Both the position numbers and the translations under genes were made by a program. Of a stretch of DNA of 64,000 nucleotides, positions 28,443 to 38,488 are shown in pieces (the first letter of the stretch is position 1; every line of letters starts with the position of its first letter). The stretch spans positions 930,001-994,000 of the forward strand of contig AP025283.1 in the NCBI GenBank assembly GCA_024347235.1, given 5' to 3'. The notes beneath the pieces were generated by a model that ran no database searches, had not been told where the DNA came from, and saw nothing but the letters and a program-made list of their open reading frames with translations. The DNA comes from Aliamphritea spongicola. GTDB taxonomy: Bacteria > Pseudomonadota > Gammaproteobacteria > Pseudomonadales > Balneatricaceae.

Positions 28443-30622
28443 ATGTCGCGTTCGTTATATTGGAAAATCACGTCGCCGGTGCTGCTGATAGCACTGGTGG
28501 GCACACTGACAGTCTCTCTGGCAGCACCGTATCTGCTAGAGTGGTTTGTCACCAAAACCGCTGTTGATAACGCTCAGCAACAGGCGGCTACCTTCCGCAA
28601 TATCCGCAATTACTATTCTGAACAGGTGGTTTCCAAGGTAACCGGTTCAGGCAATTTCAGTGTAATGGCGGACCATCAGACTTCTGCTTCAGGGGTGCCG
28701 GTGCCGGCAACCTTTCTGATTGAAATGGTTGATTATGACCGGCCTCAGGAGCTGGTAATGACGGACCTTATCAGCCCTTATCCTTTTAAAAACCGCATTG
28801 AACGCAAGATGGACGAGTATCAGAAACGGGCCTGGAAAGCGGTGCAGGCAAATCCTGATGAGTTTTATGTAGAGTTACTTGAGCAGGACGGCAAGATGAT
28901 GGTGCGTGCCGCCCAGGCTGACACCCTGAATGCGCCGGCCTGTGTGGCCTGTCATAACAATCATCCGACATCGCTTAAGAAGGACTGGAAGCTGGGCGAC
29001 GTGCGCGGTTTACTGGAAGTGAGTACCGTGGTGGATGGCTGGCTCGAGCGGGGCGTCTGGATCAGCCGTACCTTATCCGGGGTAACCCTGCTGGCGTTCG
29101 CACTGGTGATGCTGGTGAATTTCCGGGTTGCCCGGCAGGTGTCTGAACCCCTTAACCGGATTTCCGGTTCCCTGCGCAGCTTATCCGGGGAGAAGACCGG
29201 GGCTTGCCCCGGAGGATTATCAGTACCGGGAAGTGGAGTCACTGGCGGATGCCTTTAACGGTTTCAGTGATAAAGAACGGGAACGTAAACAGCTGGCCAC
29301 TAAGGTTGAAAAACTGGCCTATACCGATTCGCTGACCGGACTGGCCAACCGGACCGGTTTCAGCAGGAGCTGGATAAAAGGATGGCTGACAGTGATGCGC
29401 GCAAAGTACTGGTACGCATCTGGCTGGTGGATGTGGATCACTTCCGTGATATTAACGATACCCTGGGATATGAAGTGGGCGATAAGGTGCTGGGTATGCT
29501 TGCTGAAGCCCTGCAGGCGGCTTTGCCACCGGATACCTTGCTGGCCCGTCTGGGGGAAGATGAGTTCGGAGTTCTGCTGGATGAGGCAGTGGAGACCGCT
29601 GACTGGGCTGGCCTGGAACAGATGGCGGAGCAGGTTCAGCAGGCAGTGGCAGAGCAGATATCCGTGGCTGGCCGGACATTACAACTCAGTGCCAGTGTGG
29701 GGGCGGCCTGTTCATCTCATGATGCAGCGAACGGTCAGGAACTGATTTTACAGGCCAATATTGCCCTGCATCAGGCGAAGGCGTCCGGACGTAACCGGGC
29801 GGTGATTCATTCCCGGAACTCAGTGAAGCGGTTACCCGGCGGGTGGAACTGGTGCACGATATGCACACCGGTCTGGATCTGGGAGAATTCGTCCCGTTTT
29901 ATCAGCCGCAGTTTGATTTACAGACCGGTGACCTGATTGGCGCTGAAGCCCTGATGCGCTGGCGGCGTAAAGACGGTTCCCTGATGCCGCCGGGGATGTT
30001 TATTCCGGTGGCGGAGCAGTCCAGCCTGATCGTGCCGATGGGTGCGCAGATTATGGAAAATGCCTGCCGTGATTGTCAGGCATGGCAGGCTCAGGGGCTG
30101 GCGGGGATCCGGGTGGCAGTCAACGTGTCCAGTGTACAGTTTGCCGATGATGATCTGGCGGTGCTGACGGAGGAGGTGCTGACCCGTACCGGTCTGGAAC
30201 CTGCATTACTTGAGCTGGAAGTGACGGAAAGCGGCTTGCTGGCGGAAGTGGATGAAGTGATTGCCTCCCTGCAGAAACTTCACGAGCTGGGGATTGAGCT
30301 GGCACTGGATGATTTTGGTACCGGCTATTCGTCACTGAGTTATCTGAAAACCCTGCCGGTGGACCGTCTGAAAATTGACCGGGAGTTTGTCCGGGATCTG
30401 CTTAACAACTCGGATGATCAGGCAATCCTGAAGATGATTGTTGAGCTGGGGCAGCAGCTGAATCTGAAAATTCTCGCGGAAGGTGTTGAGGAGGCTGAGC
30501 AACTGGCACTGTTGAAAGCCAGTGGTTGTCAGGAAGTTCAGGGGTTCTACTATGCCAAACCTCTGCCGTTGGATGAATTTATAGAATTCGCCAGACACTA
30601 CCGGGTTGAAGTAACCGCGTAA
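28443..30622 (+). CDS. Membrane c-di-GMP protein: haem-type DUF3365 sensor, degenerate GGDEF, EAL
   Basis: About 727 residues. A first membrane helix (ITSPVLLIALVGTLTVSLAA) is followed by a periplasmic DUF3365/Tll0287-like domain with one haem-c site, CVACHNNHP. A second helix (TLSGVTLLAFALVMLVNF) follows, then a HAMP-like linker, a GGDEF domain from about 29320 and an EAL domain from about 29850. The GGDEF signature reads ARLGEDEFGVLL, with Glu replacing the second Gly, and there is no RxxD inhibition site, so cyclase activity is doubtful. The EAL domain keeps EALMRW, ELEVTES, LDDFGTGYSSL and LKIDREFV, so c-di-GMP hydrolysis is likely. Breaks near 29205, 29358 and 29815. The haem sensor suggests redox or gas control of c-di-GMP, next to a respiratory operon. 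Confidence 0.88.
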
Positions 30623-30630
30623 GCATGAAT

Positions 30631-30655
30631 AAAAACCGCCCTCCGGCGGTTTTTT
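30631..30655 (+). terminator. Intrinsic terminator after the GGDEF/EAL gene
   Basis: AAAAACCGCC-CTCC-GGCGGTTTTTT: a perfect stem with T and A runs, beginning 9 bases after the stop codon. Confidence 0.9.
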
Positions 30656-30754
30656 GGTCTTTGCATCTGAAAATAATCATCCGTCTCTGGTGGTGTATAT
30701 CTGATATTTACCTGACAATGGAATCCGGTGTCTTAATAACACAGGGGTTTCACC

Positions 30755-31659
30755 GTGATTATTCGTCCGCAGCCTAAGTCCTGGGAATTATTGTTTATTC
30801 ATCAGGGATCAATCATCGGCAATGTAATTGGCAAGATTGTATTTTTCACAGGGTTTGCCATCTGTTTGCAGCTTATCCACCATTTTGTACAGCCATTGCC
30901 GGATGTTTCTATTACGGCTATGGGAGTGTTCGGCATTGCCCTGTCGCTGTTTCTCGGTTTCCGTAATAACGCCGCTTATGACCGCTGGTGGGAAGCCCGT
31001 CAGTTGTGGGGACAGATCATTGCCGACAGCCGGGCTGCCGGGATTGAAGTGAACACTTATATGTCGCAGGCGCAGGTAAGGCGTAACTGGCTGGGTTATC
31101 TGCAAATGTTCCTGTATTGCCACCGTCAGCAACTGCGCGGTGAAGCGCTGGACTCGCCACCCCGGGACTGGTGTGATGCGCAGGCTTGTGAGCGAATGCT
31201 AAGTGCAGCAAATCCGGCCGCGGCGGCGTTGCAACAGGCCGGTGAATACCTTAACCGCTTACATACGGATGGTGATCTGGATGATTTCGGACGGCTGACG
31301 CTGGCGCGGCGGCTGGGTAAGTTTGCCTATGCGCAGGCCGGTAATGAACGCATCGCGTCAACACCGTTACCCTTTGTTTATTCGTTGTTGGTGCGCCGAA
31401 CAACCTATCTGTACTGTTTGTTGCTGCCATTCGCCCTGACCGGCGAAGTGGGCTGGTTTTCGCCCCTGATTGCGGCGGTGGTGGCCTATGTGTTTTTGGT
31501 TTGCAGGCGGTTACCAATGAGCTGGAGCATCCCTTTGCGGATGTTAAAAACGCCTTGCCCCTCTGTGCGATCACCCGTACCGCTGAGAATGCCATTCTGG
31601 AAGCGCTGGGTGAACCGGCCAGACCAGCAATTGAAGCCCGGGATTTTGTGCTGAATTAG
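30755..31659 (+). CDS. Bestrophin family (UPF0187) membrane protein
   Basis: A ligand-gated anion-channel-like protein of the inner membrane. MIIRPQPKSWELLFIHQGSI starts at ATG 30755. ALSLFLGFRNNAAYDRWWEA is the strongly conserved bestrophin segment (FRNN.AYDRWWE). Four hydrophobic regions are visible. One T missing near 31495 changes the frame; the true end reads LQAVTNELEHPFADVKNALP, with the family NELE.PF pattern, and finishes DFVLN at 31659. About 301 residues. No operon partner is seen. Confidence 0.9.
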
Positions 31660-31814
31660 TGAATACGTGCTGCAGATGTAGTGCTGGTGGCATAACCGCT
31701 TTACAATGGGCCAGCCTGTGGAGGAAAACAGGCAGTTACAGGACAGTAATTTTAAATTATATGGCTGCAGCCTGAAGGCGGGCAGCCCATATCAATGATG
31801 ATCAGGGATATTAA

Positions 31815-33125
31815 ATGAACAAGGTACTTGTTGCAGGTTTAGTGGTTGCGGTTGGCGCTGCGGGATATGTGGGTGGCGTAGCAGTCACGGCCGGAAAAGT
31901 GGATGAGGCCTTCGCTGCGCAGATGGACCAGTTGAGCGTTGCCTATACAGGTCAGGCGGAAGTTAATTATAAAGGCACCTCGGGTATGTTTTCGTCTGAC
32001 TATCAGGTCAGTGTGAAAATTCTGGATCTGCCGGAAGATCTGGTGGCTGAAATAGGCACCTCAGAATTACTGCTGGATGTGAACTTTAAGCACGGTTTTC
32101 TCAACAGCACCAGTACTTCTAAACTGGCGGATACCCAGCTGCGTACCGACCTGAAAGAGATTCAGGCGAATAACGCAGAAGAGTTCTTAACGGCTGAAAC
32201 CCGCTACAGCTACGACATGGGTAGCGAACAGGTTCTGGTTGACGGTGATTTCCGCCTGGCTGCGCTGGGCTATGCAGAAGCCGGTGAAAGCTTCAGCCTG
32301 GCGGCATCTTCCGGTACCTACAGTCTGAAGGGTGATACCTTTGATATCAGTATGGATGTCGGTGAACTGAAGCTGGATGCCAACGAAGGTAACATGGCCC
32401 TTAGCGGTGTCAGCCTGACGGAGTCCGGTACCCTGTATGCTGATGATCCGATGATGACGACTGCGTTTGATTTGCTGATCTCTGCGGATACTTTCAGCTT
32501 TAAGGATGCTGAGCGGAGCATGGACGTTAAAGGTTTTAACGTCACCGCGGATCAGAAAACTGAAGGTGACCGTACCCTGATCGGTGTGGGTTACGGTGCC
32601 AGCGAAATTCAGATTCAGGGCCCGGATATTGAAGAGCAGGTAAGCTTCACGCCGAACATGCACATGGTGTTTGATGTGGACTTCGATGCCTTCTATGGTC
32701 TGGCGAAGCAGGTTGGTGAATTACAGCGTACTAATCCGGCACAGCTGGAAGATCCGTTTGTGATGATGGGCATGCTGGGCGGCCTGACCGGAAAAGGTCT
32801 GGGGCTGGAGATCGATGATCTGTCCATTGGTCTGAAGGGCAGCAAGGTAAGCGCAACTGCTGATCTGGATATGCAGCCTTTCACCATGGAAGAAGCCATG
32901 ATGCAGCAACAGGCGTTACTTCAGAAAGTCGATCTGGATGCACAGCTGGTGATTCCGACTGAATTACTGGACGCGATTTCAGCGATTGATCCTGAGTTCG
33001 ATGCTTCCATGCTGGAAATTGCTGTTCTGCAGGGCATGCTGGTGCAGGATGAGCAGGGCTACCGTGGTGAACTGACTGTTAAAGATGGTCAGGTAGTGCT
33101 GAACGGCACGCCGCTGCCACTGTAA
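31815..33125 (+). CDS. DUF945 (YdgA-type) protein
   Basis: 436 residues, intact. Starts MNKVLVAGLVVAVGAAGYVG at ATG 31815, a signal-anchor helix, followed by a long beta-rich domain (VEVNYK.. SSDYQVSVKI.. ) typical of the YdgA/DUF945 family of envelope proteins. It ends VVLNGTPLPL. Function not established for the family; the N-terminal helix suggests an inner-membrane or periplasmic location. It is separated from trpG by about 180 bp with two hairpins. Confidence 0.75.
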   Translation: MNKVLVAGLVVAVGAAGYVGGVAVTAGKVDEAFAAQMDQLSVAYTGQAEVNYKGTSGMFSSDYQVSVKILDLPEDLVAEIGTSELLLDVNFKHGFLNSTSTSKLADTQLRTDLKEIQANNAEEFLTAETRYSYDMGSEQVLVDGDFRLAALGYAEAGESFSLAASSGTYSLKGDTFDISMDVGELKLDANEGNMALSGVSLTESGTLYADDPMMTTAFDLLISADTFSFKDAERSMDVKGFNVTADQKTEGDRTLIGVGYGASEIQIQGPDIEEQVSFTPNMHMVFDVDFDAFYGLAKQVGELQRTNPAQLEDPFVMMGMLGGLTGKGLGLEIDDLSIGLKGSKVSATADLDMQPFTMEEAMMQQQALLQKVDLDAQLVIPTELLDAISAIDPEFDASMLEIAVLQGMLVQDEQGYRGELTVKDGQVVLNGTPLPL

Positions 33126-33135
33126 GTTTTCCTTT

Positions 33136-33159
33136 GCAGGTGCGAAGTGTCGCACCTGC
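33136..33159. repeat. Perfect hairpin after the DUF945 gene
   Basis: GCAGGTGCGA-AGTG-TCGCACCTGC has a 10-bp stem starting 11 bases after the stop. No T-run follows (AGTTATAC), so it may be a 3'-end stabiliser or weak terminator. Confidence 0.5.
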
Positions 33160-33250
33160 AGTTATACACCCTTCCTCTCTTGCGGTATTATGTCTGCCGC
33201 TTTTCCGATAGTTACCGGTGATCCGCCGGATATCGTTCTGAAGCCTTTAC

Positions 33251-33279
33251 CAGAGGCCCCTGTAAGGCCTTTGTTTTTA
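33251..33279 (+). terminator. Terminator-like hairpin in the trpGDC leader
   Basis: CAGAGGCC pairs with GGCCTTTG (one G-T pair) and is followed by TTTTTAT, 25 bases before the trpG start. The upstream AAGCCTTTAC could pair with GTAAGGCC as a competing structure. A TATTAT promoter-like hexamer lies near 33188. It may attenuate trpGDC. No leader peptide rich in Trp codons is present, so classic attenuation is not supported. Confidence 0.45.
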
Positions 33280-33304
33280 TTTGAATAAGTGGCTTACCAA
33301 ACCT

Positions 33305-33913
33305 ATGTTACTGCTGATCGATAACTACGATTCCTTTACGCATAATGTTGCACAGTATTTCGGTGAACTGGGGGCAGATGTCCAGGTGCACCGTAATGAT
33401 GAAATCAGCATTGCAGAAATTGAAGCACTGCAGCCTGAGCAACTGGTTATCTCTCCGGGTCCCTGTACGCCGAATGAGGCCGGTGTATCTGTTGAGGCAA
33501 TGGATTATTTTGCCGGTAAGTTGCCGGTATTCGGGATTTGCCTGGGCATGCAGAGCATGGGACAGGCGTTTGGCGGTAAAGTGGTACGTGCCCGTCAGGT
33601 GATGCACGGTAAAGTGTCAAAGGTTTATCATAACAATACCGGTGTATTTGAAGGGCTGGCGAATCCTGTCAGTGTGACCCGGTATCACTCTCTGGTGGTG
33701 GAGAAAGACTCCCTGCCGGACTGTCTGGAAATGACTGCCTGGACCCAGCTTGAGGACGGCAGTGTGGACGAGATTATGGGGCTGCGGCACCGGACACTGG
33801 ATATCGAAGGGGTGCAGTTTCACCCGGAGTCTGTTCTCACCGAACAGGGTCATGATTTAATGGCAAACTTTCTTAAGCGTCGTGGCCCGGCCACGGCAGC
33901 TGCAGAACACTAA
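33305..33913 (+). CDS. trpG: Anthranilate / aminodeoxychorismate synthase glutamine amidotransferase component
   Basis: A class I glutamine amidotransferase, 202 residues, intact, starting [19 protein letters not shown] at ATG 33305. The catalytic triad is visible in [12 protein letters not shown] (Cys) and [13 protein letters not shown] (His, Glu). It delivers ammonia to TrpE for anthranilate; in many relatives it also serves PabB. It heads trpG-trpD-trpC, 20 bp before trpD. trpE is not in the window, as expected where trpE lies elsewhere in this lineage. Confidence 0.95.
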   Translation: MLLLIDNYDSFTHNVAQYFGELGADVQVHRNDEISIAEIEALQPEQLVISPGPCTPNEAGVSVEAMDYFAGKLPVFGICLGMQSMGQAFGGKVVRARQVMHGKVSKVYHNNTGVFEGLANPVSVTRYHSLVVEKDSLPDCLEMTAWTQLEDGSVDEIMGLRHRTLDIEGVQFHPESVLTEQGHDLMANFLKRRGPATAAAEH

Positions 33914-33933
33914 TTTTGACGAAGGAAGCCGAC

Positions 33934-34959
33934 ATGGATATTAAACAAGCACTGGCGGTGGTTGCTGAACAGCAGGACCTGTCGACTGAACAGATGCAGG
34001 CGGTGATGAATCAGATCATGACCGGTAATGCCAGCGATGCCCAGATCGGCGCACTGCTGATGGGCCTGCGCATGAAAGGTGAATGTGTGGCTGAGATTAC
34101 CGGTGCGGCGGATGCCATGCGTAAGCTGGCGACCCCGGTACATATTCAGGCAGAAAAAGCGGTGGATATCGTCGGTACCGGCGGTGACGGTTCTAACCTG
34201 TTTAACGTTTCCAGCGCTTCCTCGGTTGTTGTGGCAGCGGCAGGCGGCAATGTGGCCAAGCACGGTAACCGTTCGGTTTCTTCCAGCTCCGGTGCTGCTG
34301 ACCTGCTGGAAACCGCCGGCCTGAATCTGGAAATTAATCCTGAACAGGTTGCCCGCTGTATTGATGAAGTGGGAGTGGGCTTTATGTTTGCTCCGCAACA
34401 CCACAGCGCAATGAAATATGCGATTGGTCCACGTAAAGAAATGGGCCTGCGCACCTTATTTAATATTCTGGGGCCTCTGACCAACCCTGCTTCTGCCCAG
34501 CATTATCTGCTGGGGGTGTTTGATAAGTCACTGTGCCTGCCAATGGCACAGGCGCTGCAGGCGCTGGGTGCGAACCATGCGCTGGTGGTACATGCGGCGG
34601 ACGGGCTGGATGAAATCAGCCTGGCAGAGAAGACCTTCGTTGCTGAACTGAAGGACGGTGAAATCAGCGAATATACCATCAGCGCGGCAGATGCCGGTCT
34701 GGAAGTTCAGTCTCTGGATGGCCTGCAGGTAAACGGTTCTGATGAGAGTCTGGCACTGATTAATGCAGCATTTGCCGGTGAAAACATGAAAGCCGTGGAT
34801 ATGATTGCACTGAATGCCGGTGCGGCACTGTATGCGGCGGATCAGGCTGACAGTCTGGCGGCCGGTGTGGCGCTGGCTAAAGCCACCATTCTTGAGGGTA
34901 AGGCTGCGGCGAAACTGCAGCAGCTGGCCGAATTTACGCAACGTTTTAAGGGCGAATAA
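33934..34959 (+). CDS. trpD: Anthranilate phosphoribosyltransferase
   Basis: Transfers phosphoribose from PRPP to anthranilate, the second step of tryptophan synthesis. 341 residues, intact, starting [17 protein letters not shown] at ATG 33934 behind [30 protein letters not shown] is the PRPP-binding signature, and [18 protein letters not shown] and [11 protein letters not shown] follow. The stop overlaps the trpC start (TAATGAG), showing translational coupling. Confidence 0.97.
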   Translation: MDIKQALAVVAEQQDLSTEQMQAVMNQIMTGNASDAQIGALLMGLRMKGECVAEITGAADAMRKLATPVHIQAEKAVDIVGTGGDGSNLFNVSSASSVVVAAAGGNVAKHGNRSVSSSSGAADLLETAGLNLEINPEQVARCIDEVGVGFMFAPQHHSAMKYAIGPRKEMGLRTLFNILGPLTNPASAQHYLLGVFDKSLCLPMAQALQALGANHALVVHAADGLDEISLAEKTFVAELKDGEISEYTISAADAGLEVQSLDGLQVNGSDESLALINAAFAGENMKAVDMIALNAGAALYAADQADSLAAGVALAKATILEGKAAAKLQQLAEFTQRFKGE

Positions 34960-35774
34960 TGAGTCATCCTGATACCCCGACTATTTTAAAGAAGATCATC
35001 GCGCGTAAGCACGAAGAAGTGGCTGAGCGTCAGGCTAAGGTGTCTGTTGATCAGCTTAAAGCACAGATTGCTGCGCAGAAGGGCAGTGCAACTGATCCCC
35101 GTGGCTTTGTGGCCAGCATGCAGAAAGCCCTTAGCGAAGGCCGTTCAGCGGTAATTGCTGAAGCCAAGAAGGCCAGTCCGTCCAAGGGCGTAATGCGTGA
35201 TCCCTTTGTGCCGGCAGATATTGCTGCTTCCTATGAAGCCGGCGGTGCCAGCTGTTTATCCGTCTTAACCGATGCAGATTTCTTTCAGGGCAGCGAAGAC
35301 TACCTGATGCAGGCCCGTGCAGCGTGCAGCCTGCCTGTGATCCGTAAAGACTTTATCGTGGATACCTATCAGGTGTATGAGGCGCGGGCGATTGGTGCTG
35401 ACTGTATTCTGTTGATTGCCGCATCCCTTACAGATGAGCAGATGCGTGAACTGAACGATCTGGCCATTGAGCTGGGCATGGATGTACTGATTGAAGTACA
35501 TAACCGTGAAGAGTTGCACCGTTCACTGCCGCTGAATAATACCCTGGTGGGCATTAACAACCGTAACCTGCATACTTTCGAAGTAACGCTGGAACACACC
35601 TACGAGCTGCTGGATGAGATTCCGCAGGATCGTATTGTGGTGACCGAAAGTGGCATTCTGAATCAGCAGGATGTACAGGATATGCGTGCGAAACAGGTTA
35701 ACAGCTTCCTGGTGGGTGAGGCCTTTATGCGGGCTGAAGATCCGGGCGCTAAACTGAGCGAGCTGTTTGCCTGA
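34959..35774 (+). CDS. trpC: Indole-3-glycerol phosphate synthase
   Basis: A TIM-barrel enzyme that closes the indole ring. 271 residues, intact, from ATG 34959. [12 protein letters not shown] (catalytic Lys region), [36 protein letters not shown] and VVTESGI are the family landmarks in order. It is a stand-alone TrpC, not fused to TrpF. An OsmC-like gene follows, the order common in pseudomonads and Oceanospirillales. Confidence 0.97.
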   Translation: MSHPDTPTILKKIIARKHEEVAERQAKVSVDQLKAQIAAQKGSATDPRGFVASMQKALSEGRSAVIAEAKKASPSKGVMRDPFVPADIAASYEAGGASCLSVLTDADFFQGSEDYLMQARAACSLPVIRKDFIVDTYQVYEARAIGADCILLIAASLTDEQMRELNDLAIELGMDVLIEVHNREELHRSLPLNNTLVGINNRNLHTFEVTLEHTYELLDEIPQDRIVVTESGILNQQDVQDMRAKQVNSFLVGEAFMRAEDPGAKLSELFA

Positions 35775-35826
35775 TTAACAGGCAGCAGTTTGCTGAATAT
35801 TCATTTTCATAAGAAGTATAAAAATC

Positions 35827-36234
35827 ATGCAAGCAAAAGTTAAATGGGATGGCGACGTCCGTTTTAAGTGTACTACCGGTTCCGGTTTTGATCTGACGCT
35901 GGATGGCGAACTGAAAGAAGGCCCGCGGCCGATGGAAATGATGCTGCTCGGTCTGGGCGGTTGCACCTCCTACGATGTTGTGGGTATTCTGAAGAAGACC
36001 CGTCAGGACGTGGTTGACTGTGTGGCTGAAATTGAGGCCGAGCGTGCGGATGCTGTACCGGCGGTTTTCACTAAGATCCACGTGAAGTTTGTTGTTTCCG
36101 GCCGTGACCTGAATGAGAAGAAAGTGGAACGTGCTGTTAAACTGTCTGCAGAACAGTACTGCTCCGCTTCACTGATGCTGGAAAAGGGCGGGGTGGAAAT
36201 TACCCACAGCTACGAGATTATCGAAGTCGAGTAA
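35827..36234 (+). CDS. OsmC/YhfA-family protein
   Basis: 135 residues, intact. MLLGLGGCTSYDVVGILKKT and the later SAEQYCSASLMLEKGGVEI hold the paired Cys residues (GGCTS and QYCSAS) of the OsmC/Ohr fold. The protein is closer to the YhfA branch than to Ohr hydroperoxide reductase. Likely role: thiol-based peroxide detoxification in the cytoplasm. It follows trpC by 52 bp. Confidence 0.88.
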   Translation: MQAKVKWDGDVRFKCTTGSGFDLTLDGELKEGPRPMEMMLLGLGGCTSYDVVGILKKTRQDVVDCVAEIEAERADAVPAVFTKIHVKFVVSGRDLNEKKVERAVKLSAEQYCSASLMLEKGGVEITHSYEIIEVE

Positions 36235-36312
36235 CTGATGGTTTAGTTGTTCGGAAACTGTGCGGCGCTGGCTGCACAGTTGACTGATTAGGTTAGTCGG
36301 AGACTGGCTGAA

Positions 36313-36816
36313 ATGCGAAACGGATATGTGCAAACATCTTACTTCTTAAACCTCCTGATGCTGATGGCATTGCTGGCGGCGGCTGTGTCTGTCCGTGCTG
36401 AAAGCAGCAAAGTGTATTTGCTTGGCAATATCGATATCCGTGGCACGCCTGTCACAATTTCCGTATTACTCCATGAAAGAAAGATTACCGAGCTGTCTGA
36501 ATGTCAGGCGTTTCTGAAGAAAAATATCCGCAGCAGCATTGCCGACCAGCAACTCTACCGGCACCACATCCGCCAACAGGAAACCGGTATTACCCTCAAG
36601 CCCCGTTATCGCTGTATTGAGTCTGACCGTAAGATCAGCCGCTGGGATCCCCGCGGTTTCTATCAGTACATCTATCTAGTTGATATGCGTGAATCCCTGA
36701 GCTTCACCCGTTATGAAGATACCAACAGCTGCTGGGCGGCCATCCGTGATGAAGCAGAAAAACATTCAGATAACCTCTTCTGTGCAAAAATGAATCAGCT
36801 GATTGACGGTGTCTGA
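36313..36816 (+). CDS. Exported protein of unknown function
   Basis: 167 residues from ATG 36313, with an N-terminal signal (YFLNLLMLMALLAAAVSVRA, cleavage near VRA-ES). The mature part has four Cys (SECQAF, RYRCIE, NSCWAA, LFCAKM) that could form two disulfides in the periplasm. I recognise no family. It stands alone between the OsmC-like gene and the rpsF promoter. Confidence 0.6.
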   Translation: MRNGYVQTSYFLNLLMLMALLAAAVSVRAESSKVYLLGNIDIRGTPVTISVLLHERKITELSECQAFLKKNIRSSIADQQLYRHHIRQQETGITLKPRYRCIESDRKISRWDPRGFYQYIYLVDMRESLSFTRYEDTNSCWAAIRDEAEKHSDNLFCAKMNQLIDGV

Positions 36817-36912
36817 GGCAGGTTTCGGACGGTATCTTTCCCTCTTTCTCTGTGTGATTTTTTATAACTGAGCCGTGCACTCTGCTCATGTGTATGAAAA
36901 CTGCACAGGTGA

Positions 36913-36940
36913 TTGTTTTTATATCTGATTGGCGTATAAT
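36913..36940 (+). promoter_or_regulatory. Promoter of the rpsF operon
   Basis: TTGTTT (36913-36918) and TATAAT (36935-36940), spaced 16 bp, form a near-consensus sigma-70 promoter about 105 bp upstream of rpsF. This leaves a leader of about 100 bases. Confidence 0.75.
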
Positions 36941-36983
36941 TCTGCCTCCCTTCGGCTACGTGCCGGGGTGGAATTAACTTTAA

Positions 36984-37039
36984 CTCCTTGCTTCCGGCCG
37001 TTTACGATACGGGTTGGGGGCTGTTTAAACCGTAAGGAG
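36984..37039 (+). promoter_or_regulatory. Ribosomal S6:S18-type leader structure
   Basis: CTCCTT (36984-36989) can pair with AAGGAG (37034-37039), the rpsF ribosome site, closing a hairpin whose 5' side carries CTTCCGG. This agrees with the known bacterial S6 leader motif, in which an S6:S18 complex binds a CCG-containing bulge and represses translation. The details of the inner stem are not certain. Confidence 0.5.
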
Positions 37040-37045
37040 CAATTA

Positions 37046-37468
37046 ATGCGTCATTACGAAATCGTTTTTCTGGTTCACCCTAACCAGAGTGAACAGGTTC
37101 CAGCGATGGTTGAGCGTTACACCAAGCTGATCGAAGAATCTGAAGGTCAAATCCACCGTCTGGAAGATTGGGGCCGTCGCCACCTGGCTTACCCAATCAA
37201 CAAGATCCACAAAGCACACTACGTTCTGATGAACGTTGAATGCGAACAGGAAACTCTGGACGAGCTGACTAACATCTTCCGTTACAACGATGCGGTTATC
37301 CGTAACATGGTTGTACGTCGTAAGGAAGCTATCTCTGAAGTATCTCCTATCAAAGCTGCTGAAGGCCGTGAAGAGCGTCGTCCACGTCGCGAAGACAAGC
37401 CTGCTGATGCGCCTGCACCTGCTGCTGAAGAAGCACCAGCTGCTGCTGAAGAAGCTGCTGCCGAGTAA
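37046..37468 (+). CDS. rpsF: 30S ribosomal protein S6
   Basis: 140 residues, intact, starting [20 protein letters not shown] at ATG 37046 after [28 protein letters not shown] is diagnostic. The acidic, Ala-rich tail ([18 protein letters not shown]) is typical for gammaproteobacterial S6, whose end can be glutamylated. Codon use (GCT, GTT, CGT rich) is that of a highly expressed gene. First gene of rpsF-rpsR-rplI. Confidence 0.98.
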   Translation: MRHYEIVFLVHPNQSEQVPAMVERYTKLIEESEGQIHRLEDWGRRHLAYPINKIHKAHYVLMNVECEQETLDELTNIFRYNDAVIRNMVVRRKEAISEVSPIKAAEGREERRPRREDKPADAPAPAAEEAPAAAEEAAAE

Positions 37469-37504
37469 TCGGTCTAATACCATTTATTATTGAGGAGATA
37501 TATC

Positions 37505-37731
37505 ATGGCCCGTTTTTCCGTCGTAGAAAATTCTGCCGTTTTACCGCTGAAGGTGTTACTGAGATCGATTACAAAGATCTGGACGTCCTGAAAGGTTACA
37601 TCACTGAAACCGGTAAAATCGTTCCTAGCCGTATCACTGGTACTAAGGCTCGCTACCAGCGTCAGCTGGCGACTGCTATCAAGCGCGCTCGCTACGTTGC
37701 ACTGCTGCCTTACACTGATGCTCACCAGTAA
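37505..37731 (+). CDS. rpsR: 30S ribosomal protein S18 (one frameshift at a T-run)
   Basis: From ATG 37505 the protein should read [20 protein letters not shown] and continues [46 protein letters not shown]. The T-run at 37512-37516 is one base short, which breaks the frame at codon 4. S18 is essential in bacteria, so this is best read as a sequence error. It is the clearest evidence that the window's frameshifts are artefacts. Expected length 75 residues. Confidence 0.95.
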
Positions 37732-37834
37732 GCAAAACTGCTACTGAGTGATTGGTTTAGAGCGACAGTCCGTAAGGATTGTCGAGCAAGAATTCAGAGC
37801 TGTTAGCAGCTCGTAAGATATAGAGGTTTGCGAG

Positions 37835-38281
37835 ATGGAAGTAATCCTACTCGAGAAAGTTGGCAAACTGGGCGGCCTGGGTGACAAGGTAAACGTTAAG
37901 GCTGGTTTCGGTCGTAACTACCTGGTTCCTTTCGGTAAAGCTGTTCCTGCAACTGCTGCCAACCTGGAAACATTTGAAACACGTCGTGCTGAACTGGAAA
38001 AAGCTGCTGCTGACAAGCTGGCTGCTGCTCAGGCACGCGCTGATGAACTGAACGAAGTTGAACTGTCTGTTGTTGCTAAAGCTGGCGACGAAGGCAAGCT
38101 GTTCGGTTCTATCGGTACTAACGATATCGCTGAAGCAATCACTTCTGCTGGTATCGAAGTAGCTAAGAGCGAAGTTCGTCTGCCAGAAGGTGCTATCCGC
38201 GCTACTGGTGAGTACAGCGTTGCTATCCAGCTGCACCCAGAAGTAACTGCTACTGTTGGTATCGTCGTAGTCGGCGAATAA
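37835..38281 (+). CDS. rplI: 50S ribosomal protein L9
   Basis: 148 residues, intact, starting [40 protein letters not shown] is the L9 signature. A long helix ([20 protein letters not shown]) connects it to the C-terminal domain. Codon use is that of a highly expressed gene. Last ribosomal gene of the operon, followed by a hairpin and a terminator. Confidence 0.98.
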   Translation: MEVILLEKVGKLGGLGDKVNVKAGFGRNYLVPFGKAVPATAANLETFETRRAELEKAAADKLAAAQARADELNEVELSVVAKAGDEGKLFGSIGTNDIAEAITSAGIEVAKSEVRLPEGAIRATGEYSVAIQLHPEVTATVGIVVVGE

Positions 38282-38322
38282 TACCTGTGGCAGTCACCTG
38301 ATATTCCGATATCAGGTGAGAT

Positions 38323-38360
38323 AAAAACACCGCGTAGTATTATATTGCGCGGTGTTTTTT
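38323..38360 (+). terminator. Terminator after rplI (with an upstream perfect hairpin at 38295-38318)
   Basis: AAAAACACCGCG and CGCGGTGTTTTTT pair around a 13-base loop with a T-run. Just upstream, CACCTGATAT-TCCG-ATATCAGGTG forms a perfect 10-bp hairpin without a T-run. Confidence 0.88.
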
Positions 38361-38488
38361 ATGTCTGCAGGAAGCGCTTCACAGTTGGTGGTGCGGTGTT
38401 TTTGCAGCGCTGAAAGCATGGCAGGGTTTTACCGTGTTAGAGTGATCAGCAAGATGAATAACAATCAGTGGTACGAAGAGGGCTGAGA

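Noticed and set aside
33187..33285. A Trp leader peptide before trpG
   Set aside because: The only frame across the region (MSAAFPIVTG...) contains no Trp codons.
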